From: DAISJI01 sp964559835 | GTDB lineage: Bacteria > Acidobacteriota > Terriglobia > Terriglobales > Acidobacteriaceae | DNA length: 64,000 bases | Reading direction: 5' to 3' | Assembly: GCA_964559835.1 (NCBI GenBank) | Contig: CAZLJE010000018.1 | Location: 45,540 to 109,539, forward strand | Shown here: in pieces, positions 57,232-64,000 of the stretch | Layout of the letters: every line of letters begins with the position of its first letter | How positions within the stretch are numbered: the first letter of the stretch is position 1 | The notes under the pieces: generated by a model | The model's database searches: none | The model's input: the letters and a program-made list of their open reading frames with translations, nothing else | Told to the model about the DNA's origin: nothing | Made by a program: the position numbers and the translations under genes

Positions 57232-59619
57232 ATGGCCCTGCTCGATCTCGCAACCCCGGTCCAGTACGTCAAGGGCATCGGTCCCCGCCTCGCCGACGTC
57301 CTCGCCACCAAGGGCATCACCACCGTCGAAGACCTTCTCTATTACCTGCCCTTCCGCTACGAAGACCGGCTGAACCCGCGCCGCATCAGCGAACTGCGTG
57401 CCGGCGAGATGGCCAGCGTCATTGGTGAAGTCCGCGGCTCAGGCCTCTTCCGCACACGGCGTGGTCCGATGTTTGAACTTACGGTCGGCGACCCGATCAT
57501 GCCCGAGCGCCCATCACCGCAGCCGGGCATGTTCGGCGCCACCCGCTCCACGCTAAAGTGCATCTGGTTCCACGGCGCTTACCTGAAAGACCGCTTCCAG
57601 CCCGGCCAGCTTGTTGCGCTCTACGGCAAAGTCGAGCAGTCGAAGATGGGCCGCACGCGCCTCGAGTTGATCAATCCGCAGTTCGAAATCCTGCACGGTG
57701 AGACGCCCGACTCCACCGCCGACTCCCTCGAGATCGGCCGCATCGTTCCTGTTTATGGGTCAATAGGCGAGGGCAAGATCACCTCGCGCTGGTTCCGCCG
57801 CGTCATCCATGGCGCTCTCGAAAACCTCACGCAGGATGTCCCCGACGCGATACCCGCCGCCATCCGCCGCCGCATGAAACTCGCGCCCCGCCGGGAAGCT
57901 TTTTGGCAGGCGCACTGGCCGCCCGAGAACTCCTCGCTTGCCGAACTGCAAATGGCGCGTACCCCCGCGCAGATGCGGCTGATTTTCGAAGAGCTTTTCT
58001 TCCTCGAACTCGGATTGGAACTCAAGCGCCGCCGCATGCGCGCGCTCCCCGGCATCGCCTTTCCCATCGACGACCACATCCGTGCGGCCGTGAAGAAGAT
58101 CCTGCCGTTCCACCCGACGGCCGCGCAAAAGAAAGTGCTGAAAGAGATCGCCTCCGACATGCAGCAGCCTGTCCCGATGCGGCGCCTGCTCCAGGGCGAC
58201 GTCGGGTCCGGTAAGACGATCGTTGCTCTTGAGGCCGCCATCATCGCCATTGAAAACCACTACCAGGCCGCGCTCATGGCGCCGACCGAGATCCTCGCGA
58301 CCCAGCACTACCTCTCGGCGCGGCGCATCCTCGAACCCTGCGGCTACCGGGTCGTACTGCTCACTGGCTCGCTCGATCCCGGGCAGAAGCGCGATGTCCG
58401 CCGCCACATCGCGCAGGGCAACGCCCAACTCGTGATTGGCACGCACGCGCTGATCGAAGAGAAGGTCGAGTTCGGCAATCTCGGCATGGTTATTGTCGAC
58501 GAGCAGCACCGCTTCGGTGTCATGCAGCGCATGAAGCTGATGAAGAAAGCATTGGCTGATGATGCTGACGATGAACAACCCTCAACATCTGTCATCCTGA
58601 ACGAGGATGCCGCCGATAAGCGGCGCCCGGTTTTGGCGACGCAAGCGGCATCCGAGTCGAAGGACCTGCATCTTTCCAATCAGAAATCGGAAATCGGAAA
58701 TCAGAAATCGGTTTCGCGAGGCTCAGGTCCGGAACTCCGGGCCCCGGAGCCCGGGCCCCGGAGCCCGGACCCCGATCTTCAGCCCGACGTCCTCGTCATG
58801 ACCGCCACCCCCATCCCCCGCACTCTCGCCCTCACCCTCTATGGCGATCTCGACGTCAGCATCCTCGACGAGCTCCCTCCGGGCCGCACGCCGATCGTCA
58901 CCCGACGCATCTCCGACGACCGCGCCACCGAAGTCTGGGACTTCGTCCGCAAGCAGGTCGCGAAAGGCCATCAGGCCTACGTGGTCTATCCCGTCATCGA
59001 CGAATCCGAGGACAAGGAACTCAAAGCCGCGACGAAGATGTACGACGAGCTGCGCAAGAAGATCCTGCCCGACCTCCGCATCGGTCTCCTTCACGGCCGC
59101 CTGTCTGCCGACGATAAAGAGGTCACGATGCGCCGATTCCAGCGCGGCGAGATCGACGTCCTGGTCTCGACCACGGTGATCGAAGTCGGCGTCGACGTCC
59201 CCAACGCTACGCTGATGGTTGTTGAGCACGCCGAGCGTTTCGGCCTCGCCCAGCTTCATCAGCTTCGCGGCCGCATCGGCCGCGGCGCCGCAAAATCCTT
59301 CTGCGTCCTGATGACAGGCAACAAGATTAGCCCGGAAGGCGAGCAGCGTCTCGACACCATGGTCCGCACCACCGACGGGTTCGAGATCGCCGAGACCGAC
59401 CTCCAGCTCCGCGGTCCTGGCGAGTTCTTTGGCACACGTCAGGCGGGATTGCCGGCCTTCCGTGTTGCAAATCTCATCAGGGATAAGGAGCTGTTGGAGG
59501 TCGCCCGTCGCGAAGCGGCGACCGTGGTCGAAGGTAACGAGGAACCAGATCGCTCGCGCGCCCTCGTACACCTGCACTCCCACTGGCAACGCCGGTATGG
59601 CTTGGTAGAGGTCGGATGA
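57232..59619 (+). CDS. recG: ATP-dependent DNA helicase RecG
   Basis: 795 aa (E. coli RecG has 693). Wedge/OB domain with VKGIGPRLADVLATKGI at the N-terminus. Helicase motifs: Walker A LLQGDVGSGKT near 322, DEQHRFGV at about 423, TATPIPRTLALTLYGDLD, IEVGVDVPNATLMVVEHAERFGLAQLHQLRGRIGRG. RecG reverses stalled replication forks. Residues about 442-519, between the helicase box II region and TATPIPRTL, are an insertion built from several different repeats; E. coli has only a few residues there. ATG 57232 is chosen as the start that gives the family N-terminus. Confidence 0.92.
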   Translation: MALLDLATPVQYVKGIGPRLADVLATKGITTVEDLLYYLPFRYEDRLNPRRISELRAGEMASVIGEVRGSGLFRTRRGPMFELTVGDPIMPERPSPQPGMFGATRSTLKCIWFHGAYLKDRFQPGQLVALYGKVEQSKMGRTRLELINPQFEILHGETPDSTADSLEIGRIVPVYGSIGEGKITSRWFRRVIHGALENLTQDVPDAIPAAIRRRMKLAPRREAFWQAHWPPENSSLAELQMARTPAQMRLIFEELFFLELGLELKRRRMRALPGIAFPIDDHIRAAVKKILPFHPTAAQKKVLKEIASDMQQPVPMRRLLQGDVGSGKTIVALEAAIIAIENHYQAALMAPTEILATQHYLSARRILEPCGYRVVLLTGSLDPGQKRDVRRHIAQGNAQLVIGTHALIEEKVEFGNLGMVIVDEQHRFGVMQRMKLMKKALADDADDEQPSTSVILNEDAADKRRPVLATQAASESKDLHLSNQKSEIGNQKSVSRGSGPELRAPEPGPRSPDPDLQPDVLVMTATPIPRTLALTLYGDLDVSILDELPPGRTPIVTRRISDDRATEVWDFVRKQVAKGHQAYVVYPVIDESEDKELKAATKMYDELRKKILPDLRIGLLHGRLSADDKEVTMRRFQRGEIDVLVSTTVIEVGVDVPNATLMVVEHAERFGLAQLHQLRGRIGRGAAKSFCVLMTGNKISPEGEQRLDTMVRTTDGFEIAETDLQLRGPGEFFGTRQAGLPAFRVANLIRDKELLEVARREAATVVEGNEEPDRSRALVHLHSHWQRRYGLVEVG
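58570..58775 (+). repeat. Cluster of three repeat types inside recG
   Basis: 58588-58672: a TGTCATCCTGAACGAGGATG-type repeat with its GTCGAAGGACCTGCAT end. 58678-58710: AGAAATC/GGAAATC words. 58725-58775: CCGGAGCCCGGGCCCCGGAG. All are in frame and without stop codons. Confidence 0.8.
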
Positions 59620-59667
59620 CCGGCGGCCGCCCACCTTATCCGCCCCAGCTATAAGGTCCGCCGCCGG
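59620..59667. repeat. Two-part palindrome directly after recG
   Basis: CCGGCGGC (59620-59627) pairs with GCCGCCGG (59660-59667), and inside it ACCTTAT (59633-59639) pairs with ATAAGGT (59651-59657). There is no T-tract. It starts at the base after the stop codon. Confidence 0.8.
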
Positions 59668-59919
59668 TATGCTCCGCCGAATCAGCTATTTACCAGTAGG
59701 CCAATGGCTAGGGGTACATACCCTGCATTCCCCTTTCGGGTGCTGTCCCTCATTGACACCGTCAGCACCGCCCTGTTAAGGTTTGCCTTCCTTTGAGAGA
59801 CTCCGGAATCGAGTTACTGGCCGGAGCAGCCCGGAAGCCGCGCGCGCCATCGTACAGGCCAACCAGCCGAATGCGCGGCTTGAAACCGGAGTCCATAGAC
59901 CTACAAATCGGAGCCGCTG

Positions 59920-60846
59920 TTGCGCAAGCGTTACTACATCCTTTTCGTGAGCCGGGACGACGAGGGCCAGCTCCGCAAGATCCCTATTCCCCTCCACTAC
60001 GCTTATGTGTTTGTCATGGGCGCGTTTATCGGGATGCTGAGCATTACCGGCATGGCCGGCTCCTATACCCGGATGCTGCTGAAGACCGTCAGCTTCAATA
60101 AGGTCCGGCAGGAGAAGGAACAGCTCAAGGACCGCTATTCGAAGTTGGAGAAGGTGGCGCAGGATAAGGAAGTCCAGGTCGCATCTCTCGGTTCGCTGGC
60201 CAGCGAGGTCTCCACGCTGTACGGACTAAAAGGTGAGTCGCCGATCGCGCGCACCGCCGACGCCGACACCCTCGCGGATGACGCCGTCGCCAAGTCGCTC
60301 GACCAGTTCTCCGCCCTGCGTTACACCGCGATGAGCGGCGCCGCCACCATCGGCATCAGCATGGCGGGGGTTTCCGGGCGCCAGCGCCTCACCACCGCCG
60401 ACTGGCTCCGGATCAGCCAGGCCCCGAACGTCTGGCCGGTCGAAGGCCGGATCACCGGTTCCTTCGGCGAGCGCATCGACCCGTTCAACGGGGAGGGCGC
60501 GTTCCACCGCGGCGTGGATATCTCAACGAGCTATGGCACCCCGATCATCGCCCCGGCCGATGGCGAAATCATCTACTGCGCCCCGTACTCCGGCTACGGC
60601 AAGCTGATCGAGATCGACCACGGCCACGGCTTCATCACACGCTACGGTCACATGTCGGCCTTCGCGGTCACAAACGGTCAGTCCGTCCACCGCGGCGACA
60701 TTATCGGCTACGTCGGACTTAGCGGCCGCTCCACCGGTCCCCATCTCCACTACGAAGTCTGGGTCAACAACACTCCCGTCAATCCCTACAAGTACCTGCG
60801 CAACACCATGCCCCGCGGTACGATGATCCAGCACGAAGGCCAGTAG
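59920..60846 (+). CDS. M23 family metallopeptidase (LytM/lysostaphin type)
   Basis: 308 aa, TTG start. One membrane anchor (about 25-47, LHYAYVFVMGAFIGMLSITGMAG), a coiled coil (about 60-100), a linker, then the LytM domain with HRGVDIS, the HGHGFITRYGHMS segment and the zinc motif HLHYE (TGPHLHYEVW). It cleaves peptidoglycan cross-links or regulates amidases in the periplasm. The 250-bp leader 59668-59919 holds no ORF; I checked it for a c-di-AMP riboswitch and did not find one. Confidence 0.85.
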   Translation: MRKRYYILFVSRDDEGQLRKIPIPLHYAYVFVMGAFIGMLSITGMAGSYTRMLLKTVSFNKVRQEKEQLKDRYSKLEKVAQDKEVQVASLGSLASEVSTLYGLKGESPIARTADADTLADDAVAKSLDQFSALRYTAMSGAATIGISMAGVSGRQRLTTADWLRISQAPNVWPVEGRITGSFGERIDPFNGEGAFHRGVDISTSYGTPIIAPADGEIIYCAPYSGYGKLIEIDHGHGFITRYGHMSAFAVTNGQSVHRGDIIGYVGLSGRSTGPHLHYEVWVNNTPVNPYKYLRNTMPRGTMIQHEGQ

Positions 60847-60862
60847 CATCGGCCGCCGTAGC

Positions 60863-61000
60863 ACCGGCGTCTCGCCGGTCACGCAGAAATTGAATTCCAT
60901 ATAGGCCCGGCGCCGCACGATCGAGAGTCCGGAGGACAGCAGTTCATAGCCCGGGACGTGAGTCCCGGGTATGCATTTGCCGACGCCCCCGAGTCCCGTA
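60863..61000. repeat. Cluster of short REP-like hairpins
   Basis: ACCGGCG-TCT-CGCCGGT (60863-60879), CCCGGGAC-GTGA-GTCCCGGG (60950-60969) and GTCCCG-TA-GGGAC (about 60993-61005). All are near-perfect with tiny loops. No gene between 60847 and 61034. Confidence 0.7.
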
Positions 61001-61034
61001 GGGACGGCACGCTCCTAGCCCAGGACGAGTCCGT

Positions 61035-62087
61035 TCACTTTCGCTGCCTTGAAAGCGGTTGTTTTGGCGTCTCTTCTGGCGCGCTTGCGGGAGGAGGGGT
61101 GTCGATCCCTTTCGCCGGCGCCTCGCTGACCAGCTTTTTCACGAATCCCGCGGGCACCGTCGCCTGCATCTCAGCCTTGTTTCCGTCTAGCGTCACCTTG
61201 ATACTGTCGAAAAATCCCTTCACATCCGCGTCGCGTCCGTGCGCCTGGCTCTGCAAGGCGCGGAACAACGCCAGGAACGCGCTGAGCTGGTCCGCCACGC
61301 GTTGTGCCGCGTCGTTCGACGTCGCGATTGCCTGCGCCCTGAAATCTACTGACCCCAGGAACCGCAGCGACGCCACGACGACCGTGTCCGGCGGAAGATA
61401 CACGCCCAGCCCGCCCGGCAGTTCCAGCCGCGCATTGCCTCCGGGCGTAGTTGCCGGCGGCCGCGCGATCGCCCACGCCAAACTGCCCAACGGAATGTTG
61501 CTGTAGTAAGCGTGGATCAGGTCGGACTCGCCTGACGAGAACTGTGCGTGCCGGTCGATGATTCCCTGCATCACGTACGGCCCATCCGTATTGGTCGCCG
61601 CCACCATCTTCGGGCCGAGGATCGCGACCCGCACCGTTCGCCCCGGCAGCGGGATCACATAGACGATCGTGTTGCGATATGTCTCAGTGCTGCCGGCATT
61701 CTTCTTGAAATACGCTTCCATCTTCGCCCGGTCGAAGCTTGCGGTGAACACGCCTGTATTGCGCCACTCCGCCACCTGCGGGTTTCCCGCTACGCTCGAG
61801 CGCTGCAACGCGAAGGCGGCTTCGTCGAGATCTTTCTCCAGGTTGAATCCGGTCTGCTGGACGAAATCGGCATAGTCGGACTCAAACTCCACCTTCGGCA
61901 GATCGCCCAGCACAGCGCCGCGCCGTACCGTGGCAATGTCGAAGTAGAGGTACGCATCTGCGGGCGGAAGAAGTTTCACCGTCTTCGGCGGCGTCGCGTG
62001 GCGCAACAGCACGAGCACAATGATTGCTGCGGCAATCACCGCAATCACAATGAAAACGAGGATGGCGCGCTTACGCATTGCTCGCAT
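61035..62087 (-). CDS. Hypothetical membrane-anchored protein, 350 aa
   Basis: ATG 62087 (or 62078). One N-terminal helix (RAILVFIVIAVIAAAIIVLVLL), then an extracytoplasmic alpha/beta region (VKLLPPADAYLYFDIATVRR, KVEFESDYADFVQQTGFNLEKDLDEAAFAL, IPLGSLAWAIARPPATTPGG) resembling DUF3352-like proteins, and a Pro-rich end. No catalytic motif seen. The frame is open upstream only through the perfect GAGAGCC tandem repeat, which would add LGSRLSALGSRLS-type repeats; not used. Confidence 0.6.
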   Translation of the reverse strand: MRAMRKRAILVFIVIAVIAAAIIVLVLLRHATPPKTVKLLPPADAYLYFDIATVRRGAVLGDLPKVEFESDYADFVQQTGFNLEKDLDEAAFALQRSSVAGNPQVAEWRNTGVFTASFDRAKMEAYFKKNAGSTETYRNTIVYVIPLPGRTVRVAILGPKMVAATNTDGPYVMQGIIDRHAQFSSGESDLIHAYYSNIPLGSLAWAIARPPATTPGGNARLELPGGLGVYLPPDTVVVASLRFLGSVDFRAQAIATSNDAAQRVADQLSAFLALFRALQSQAHGRDADVKGFFDSIKVTLDGNKAEMQATVPAGFVKKLVSEAPAKGIDTPPPASAPEETPKQPLSRQRK

Positions 62088-62100
62088 TGTAGCCTTTGTC

Positions 62101-62163
62101 GAGAGCCGAGAGCCGAGAGCCGAGAGCCGAGAGCCGAGAGCCGAGAGCCGAGAGCCGAGAGCC
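62101..62163. repeat. Perfect tandem repeat, nine copies of a 7-mer
   Basis: Nine uninterrupted copies of GAGAGCC (63 bp). Unlike the degenerate sites elsewhere this one is perfect, which suggests recent expansion. It lies in the leader of the 62087 minus gene. Confidence 0.95.
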
Positions 62164-62167
62164 ACCT

Positions 62168-62196
62168 TTGCGCTCCCGCCGCAATTTAGTTAAAAT
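62168..62196 (+). promoter_or_regulatory. Candidate promoter of the tRNA-tuf operon
   Basis: TTGCGC (62168-62173), 17-bp spacer, TAAAAT (62191-62196). It faces the tRNA genes; about 200 bases of leader precede tRNA-Thr, with a AACTCC/GGAGTT hairpin at about 62311-62334. Confidence 0.5.
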
Positions 62197-62398
62197 GTCG
62201 ATTGGACTTGCACCCGCCCGCGCGGTAGTGTCTCGTCACAAACCCCGCTATAGAGATTCAGGGTTTTGTTCGCGACACCCGATTGGCGGCAAAGCTCTTA
62301 GTGTCTTGGAACTCCGCTTGCAGGGGGAGTTCTGCCTGTGGTAACTTAAATACTTTGTCCCCGGCGGCGGGACCGATTTGCTTCCCCAAGGGCGGGGC

Positions 62399-62474
62399 GC
62401 TGGCGTAGCTCAGTTGGTAGAGCATCTGATTTGTAATCAGAGGGTCGGGGGTTCAAATCCCTTCGCCAGCTCCA
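62399..62474 (+). tRNA. tRNA-Thr (anticodon TGT)
   Basis: 76 bases with encoded CCA. Acceptor GCTGGCG/CGCCAGC, D-loop AGCTCAGTTGGTAGAGC, anticodon stem CTGATT-TGT-AATCAG, T-arm GGGGGTTCAAATCCC. Reads ACA. Confidence 0.97.
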
Positions 62475-62639
62475 GGTTCGTAAGGTGGCGCAACTCTTCA
62501 GGTTCGCACTCCTAAGCGAGGCTACTTCGAAGGTCCGCAAGAAAAACGCGGTAGCGCGCGTGCGCGCGAGTTTGCGTCGATGAATGTTTTGCGGGGTTCC
62601 CGGAACGCGCCGGTTGTTGCGCCGGACGGGGTGCTCTTC

Positions 62640-62727
62640 GGACAGGTGGCCGAGCGGTTAATGGCAGCAGGCTGTAAACCTGCCGCTCCTTGGAGCTACG
62701 GAGGTTCGAATCCTCCCCTGTCCACCA
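62640..62727 (+). tRNA. tRNA-Tyr (anticodon GTA)
   Basis: 88 bases, long variable arm, encoded CCA. Acceptor GGACAGG/CCTGTCC, anticodon loop CT-GTA-AA, T-arm GGAGGTTCGAATCCTCC. A queuosine target: GUN anticodon modified by Tgt. Confidence 0.97.
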
Positions 62728-62737
62728 GGTTTGATTT

Positions 62738-62947
62738 GTGACTCGTTTTTCGAAAGCGCTGGTGATGTTCGCGGTTATTGGGCTTCTCGCGTGGTTCACG
62801 TTGCCCGATGACAAAGTTCGTGGCCTGACGCTTGCGCTCTTGGCGATGTTCGCCGTTAAGACATGGCTGCACCATCGCCGGCGGCTGATCGAAGAAGACG
62901 CGGAACGCGACCAGAAGTTGGAAAAGGTGAAGTTGGGTCGGACGTAG
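62738..62947 (+). CDS. Small membrane protein within the tRNA cluster, 69 aa
   Basis: GTG start ten bases after tRNA-Tyr. One long hydrophobic stretch or two short helices (ALVMFAVIGLLAWFTLP and GLTLALLAMFAVKTWLHH), then a charged helix (RRRLIEEDAERDQKLEKVKLG). No family recognised. Its position between processed tRNAs makes expression uncertain, but the coding pattern is convincing. Confidence 0.5.
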   Translation: MTRFSKALVMFAVIGLLAWFTLPDDKVRGLTLALLAMFAVKTWLHHRRRLIEEDAERDQKLEKVKLGRT

Positions 62948-62984
62948 TTGGGCCGGACGTAGCGCGCGATTAGGTCGGATGCAA

Positions 62985-63069
62985 GCACGCGAAGCGTGCG
63001 ACAGATTGTAGCCCACGGCGTAAGCCGTGGGACAGGGCGAAACAGAATTCCGAGCCCGCTTTAGCGGGC
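62985..63069. repeat. Three REP-like hairpins between tRNA-Tyr and tRNA-Thr
   Basis: GCACGC-GAA-GCGTGC (62985-62999), CCCACGGC-GTAA-GCCGTGGG (63012-63031), GCCCGCT-TT-AGCGGGC (63054-63069). Perfect short-loop stems of the kind seen at 60863-61005. Confidence 0.75.
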
Positions 63070-63080
63070 GATGGAGTTCG

Positions 63081-63156
<76 letters not shown>

Positions 63157-63175
63157 GGTTCGAAGTGAGTGGTTG

Positions 63176-63232
63176 GACGGCAGTTGGTAGGCGGCAGTTG
63201 CTTACGGCTAAGAGCTAAAAGCTCAGAGCTGG
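63176..63232 (+). repeat. Word repeats between tRNA-Thr and tRNA-Gly
   Basis: GGCAGTTGGTAGGCGGCAGT, then GCTAAGAGCTAAAAGCTCAG. The second word is the one at the moaC start. Confidence 0.7.
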
Positions 63233-63240
63233 TTTTCCGG

Positions 63241-63315
63241 GCGGGAGTAACTCAGTGGTAGAGTCACAGCCTTCCAAGCTGTTGGTCGCGGGTTCGATTC
63301 CCGTCTCCCGCTCCA
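63241..63315 (+). tRNA. tRNA-Gly (anticodon TCC)
   Basis: 75 bases with CCA. Acceptor GCGGGAG/CTCCCGC, D-arm AACTCAGTGGTAGAGT, anticodon loop CT-TCC-AA, T-arm GCGGGTTCGATTCCCGT. Reads GGA. Confidence 0.97.
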
Positions 63316-63343
63316 GAGTTTCAGGCTAAGGACGGATAGCAGC

Positions 63344-63673
63344 GTGGGTTTCGAGCAGGCGACGATTCCAATCGAGAAGAAGCGCGAGTTTGAACAACTG
63401 CGCGATTCGATCGACCGGGTTTTTACCCCGCCGCTGGTGGAGAAGTTCCTCGGTGGCATGAAGAGCAAGGGGATCAACGTCCGGCAGTTCGATCGCGTGC
63501 TGGCGGAAGGGTTGATCGATAAGCATGATCCGCAAGTCGGCTCGGCCGCGAAGCTGTACGAAGCGCTGACCATGACCGACCAGGGACAGTTACGCGAGTT
63601 TTACCTGGAGCGGCTGGAGAAGGTTCCGGTCGAGTTCCGGGAAAAGTTTTCCGGTATTTATCGAACGTTTTAA
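63344..63673 (+). CDS. Hypothetical protein between tRNA-Gly and tuf, 109 aa
   Basis: GTG start. Helical, charged, no signal peptide: EKKREFEQLRDSIDRVFTPPLVEKFLGGMKSKGINVRQFDRVLAEGLID, then LTMTDQGQLREFYLERLEKVPVEFREKFSGIYRTF. No family recognised. It ends 44 bases before tuf, inside what is otherwise a tRNA-tuf operon, so it is probably co-transcribed with EF-Tu. Confidence 0.65.
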   Translation: MGFEQATIPIEKKREFEQLRDSIDRVFTPPLVEKFLGGMKSKGINVRQFDRVLAEGLIDKHDPQVGSAAKLYEALTMTDQGQLREFYLERLEKVPVEFREKFSGIYRTF

Positions 63674-63717
63674 GGTTGAGCCCGAAGCATTTTAAGAAAT
63701 AAGCGAGAGACGAAATC

Positions 63718-64000
<283 letters not shown>

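Noticed and set aside
59668..59919. c-di-AMP (ydaO) riboswitch before the M23 peptidase
   Set aside because: Such riboswitches often precede cell-wall hydrolases, but the conserved core segments are not present.

Overview
The window is high-GC bacterial chromosome with dense, mostly housekeeping gene content. The mix points to an Acidobacteriota (Terriglobia, Koribacter-like) genome: TPR and carboxypeptidase-regulatory secreted proteins, a TonB-ExbB-ExbD-ExbD cluster, FtsX/MacB-like permeases, a DUF4388 response regulator, Asp-box secreted proteins, and very many short degenerate intergenic repeats. This placement is an inference from gene content; no rRNA is present. No phage, plasmid, IS element or CRISPR array was seen.

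Layout. 1-4.7 kb: end of a ComEC-like DNA-uptake gene, DUF2007, a candidate small RNA with its own terminator, an RlmI-type rRNA methyltransferase, a degenerate antitoxin and a zinc-ribbon coiled-coil protein. 4.7-8.4 kb: queD, queE, queC (7-deazaguanine/queuosine pathway), interrupted by an inverted Asp-box secreted protein; tgt, the last step, is at 19.3 kb. 9.6-13.6 kb: molybdenum cofactor genes moeA, moaC, mogA, with a response regulator and a small TonB-like protein among them. 13.6-19.2 kb: membrane proteins and a hotdog thioesterase. 19.3-27.2 kb: tgt-yajC-secD-secF, then tonB-exbB-exbD-exbD. 27.3-31.6 kb: TPR lipoprotein, O-methyltransferase-like protein, biotin carboxylase and biotin carrier protein. 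31.7-36 kb: CWC protein, Dph6-like enzyme, PLP decarboxylase, VapB-like antitoxin, a rhodanese with an in-frame UGA at its catalytic position, a deoxyribosyltransferase-like protein and thymidine kinase. 36-41 kb: PpiC and DsbA-like lipoproteins, a fluoride riboswitch with crcB and DUF190, and ggt. 41-49 kb: cNMP/CBS/DUF294 protein with a DnaQ-like exonuclease, TPR protein, two FtsX-like permeases, GNAT. 49-57 kb: ParE/RHH toxin-antitoxin, orphan peptide-ABC ATPase, ECF sigma/anti-sigma with DUF4097 and PDZ proteins, GAF-GAF-GGDEF cyclase. 57-62 kb: recG, M23 peptidase, a hypothetical protein. 62.4-64 kb: tRNA-Thr, tRNA-Tyr, tRNA-Thr, tRNA-Gly and tuf, an arrangement like the E. coli tufB operon.

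Two things stand out. First, the rhodanese at 34459-34806 (minus) has UGA exactly where the catalytic Cys should be, keeps a conserved frame after it, and has a bacterial-SECIS-like hairpin at the right distance: a probable selenoprotein. Second, more than thirty sites carry short degenerate tandem 'words' of about 7-9 bp. The word differs from site to site, and many sites are paired as inverted arms. Some lie inside conserved enzymes (tgt, recG, queC, an ABC ATPase) as in-frame loop insertions, and several abut or contain start codons.
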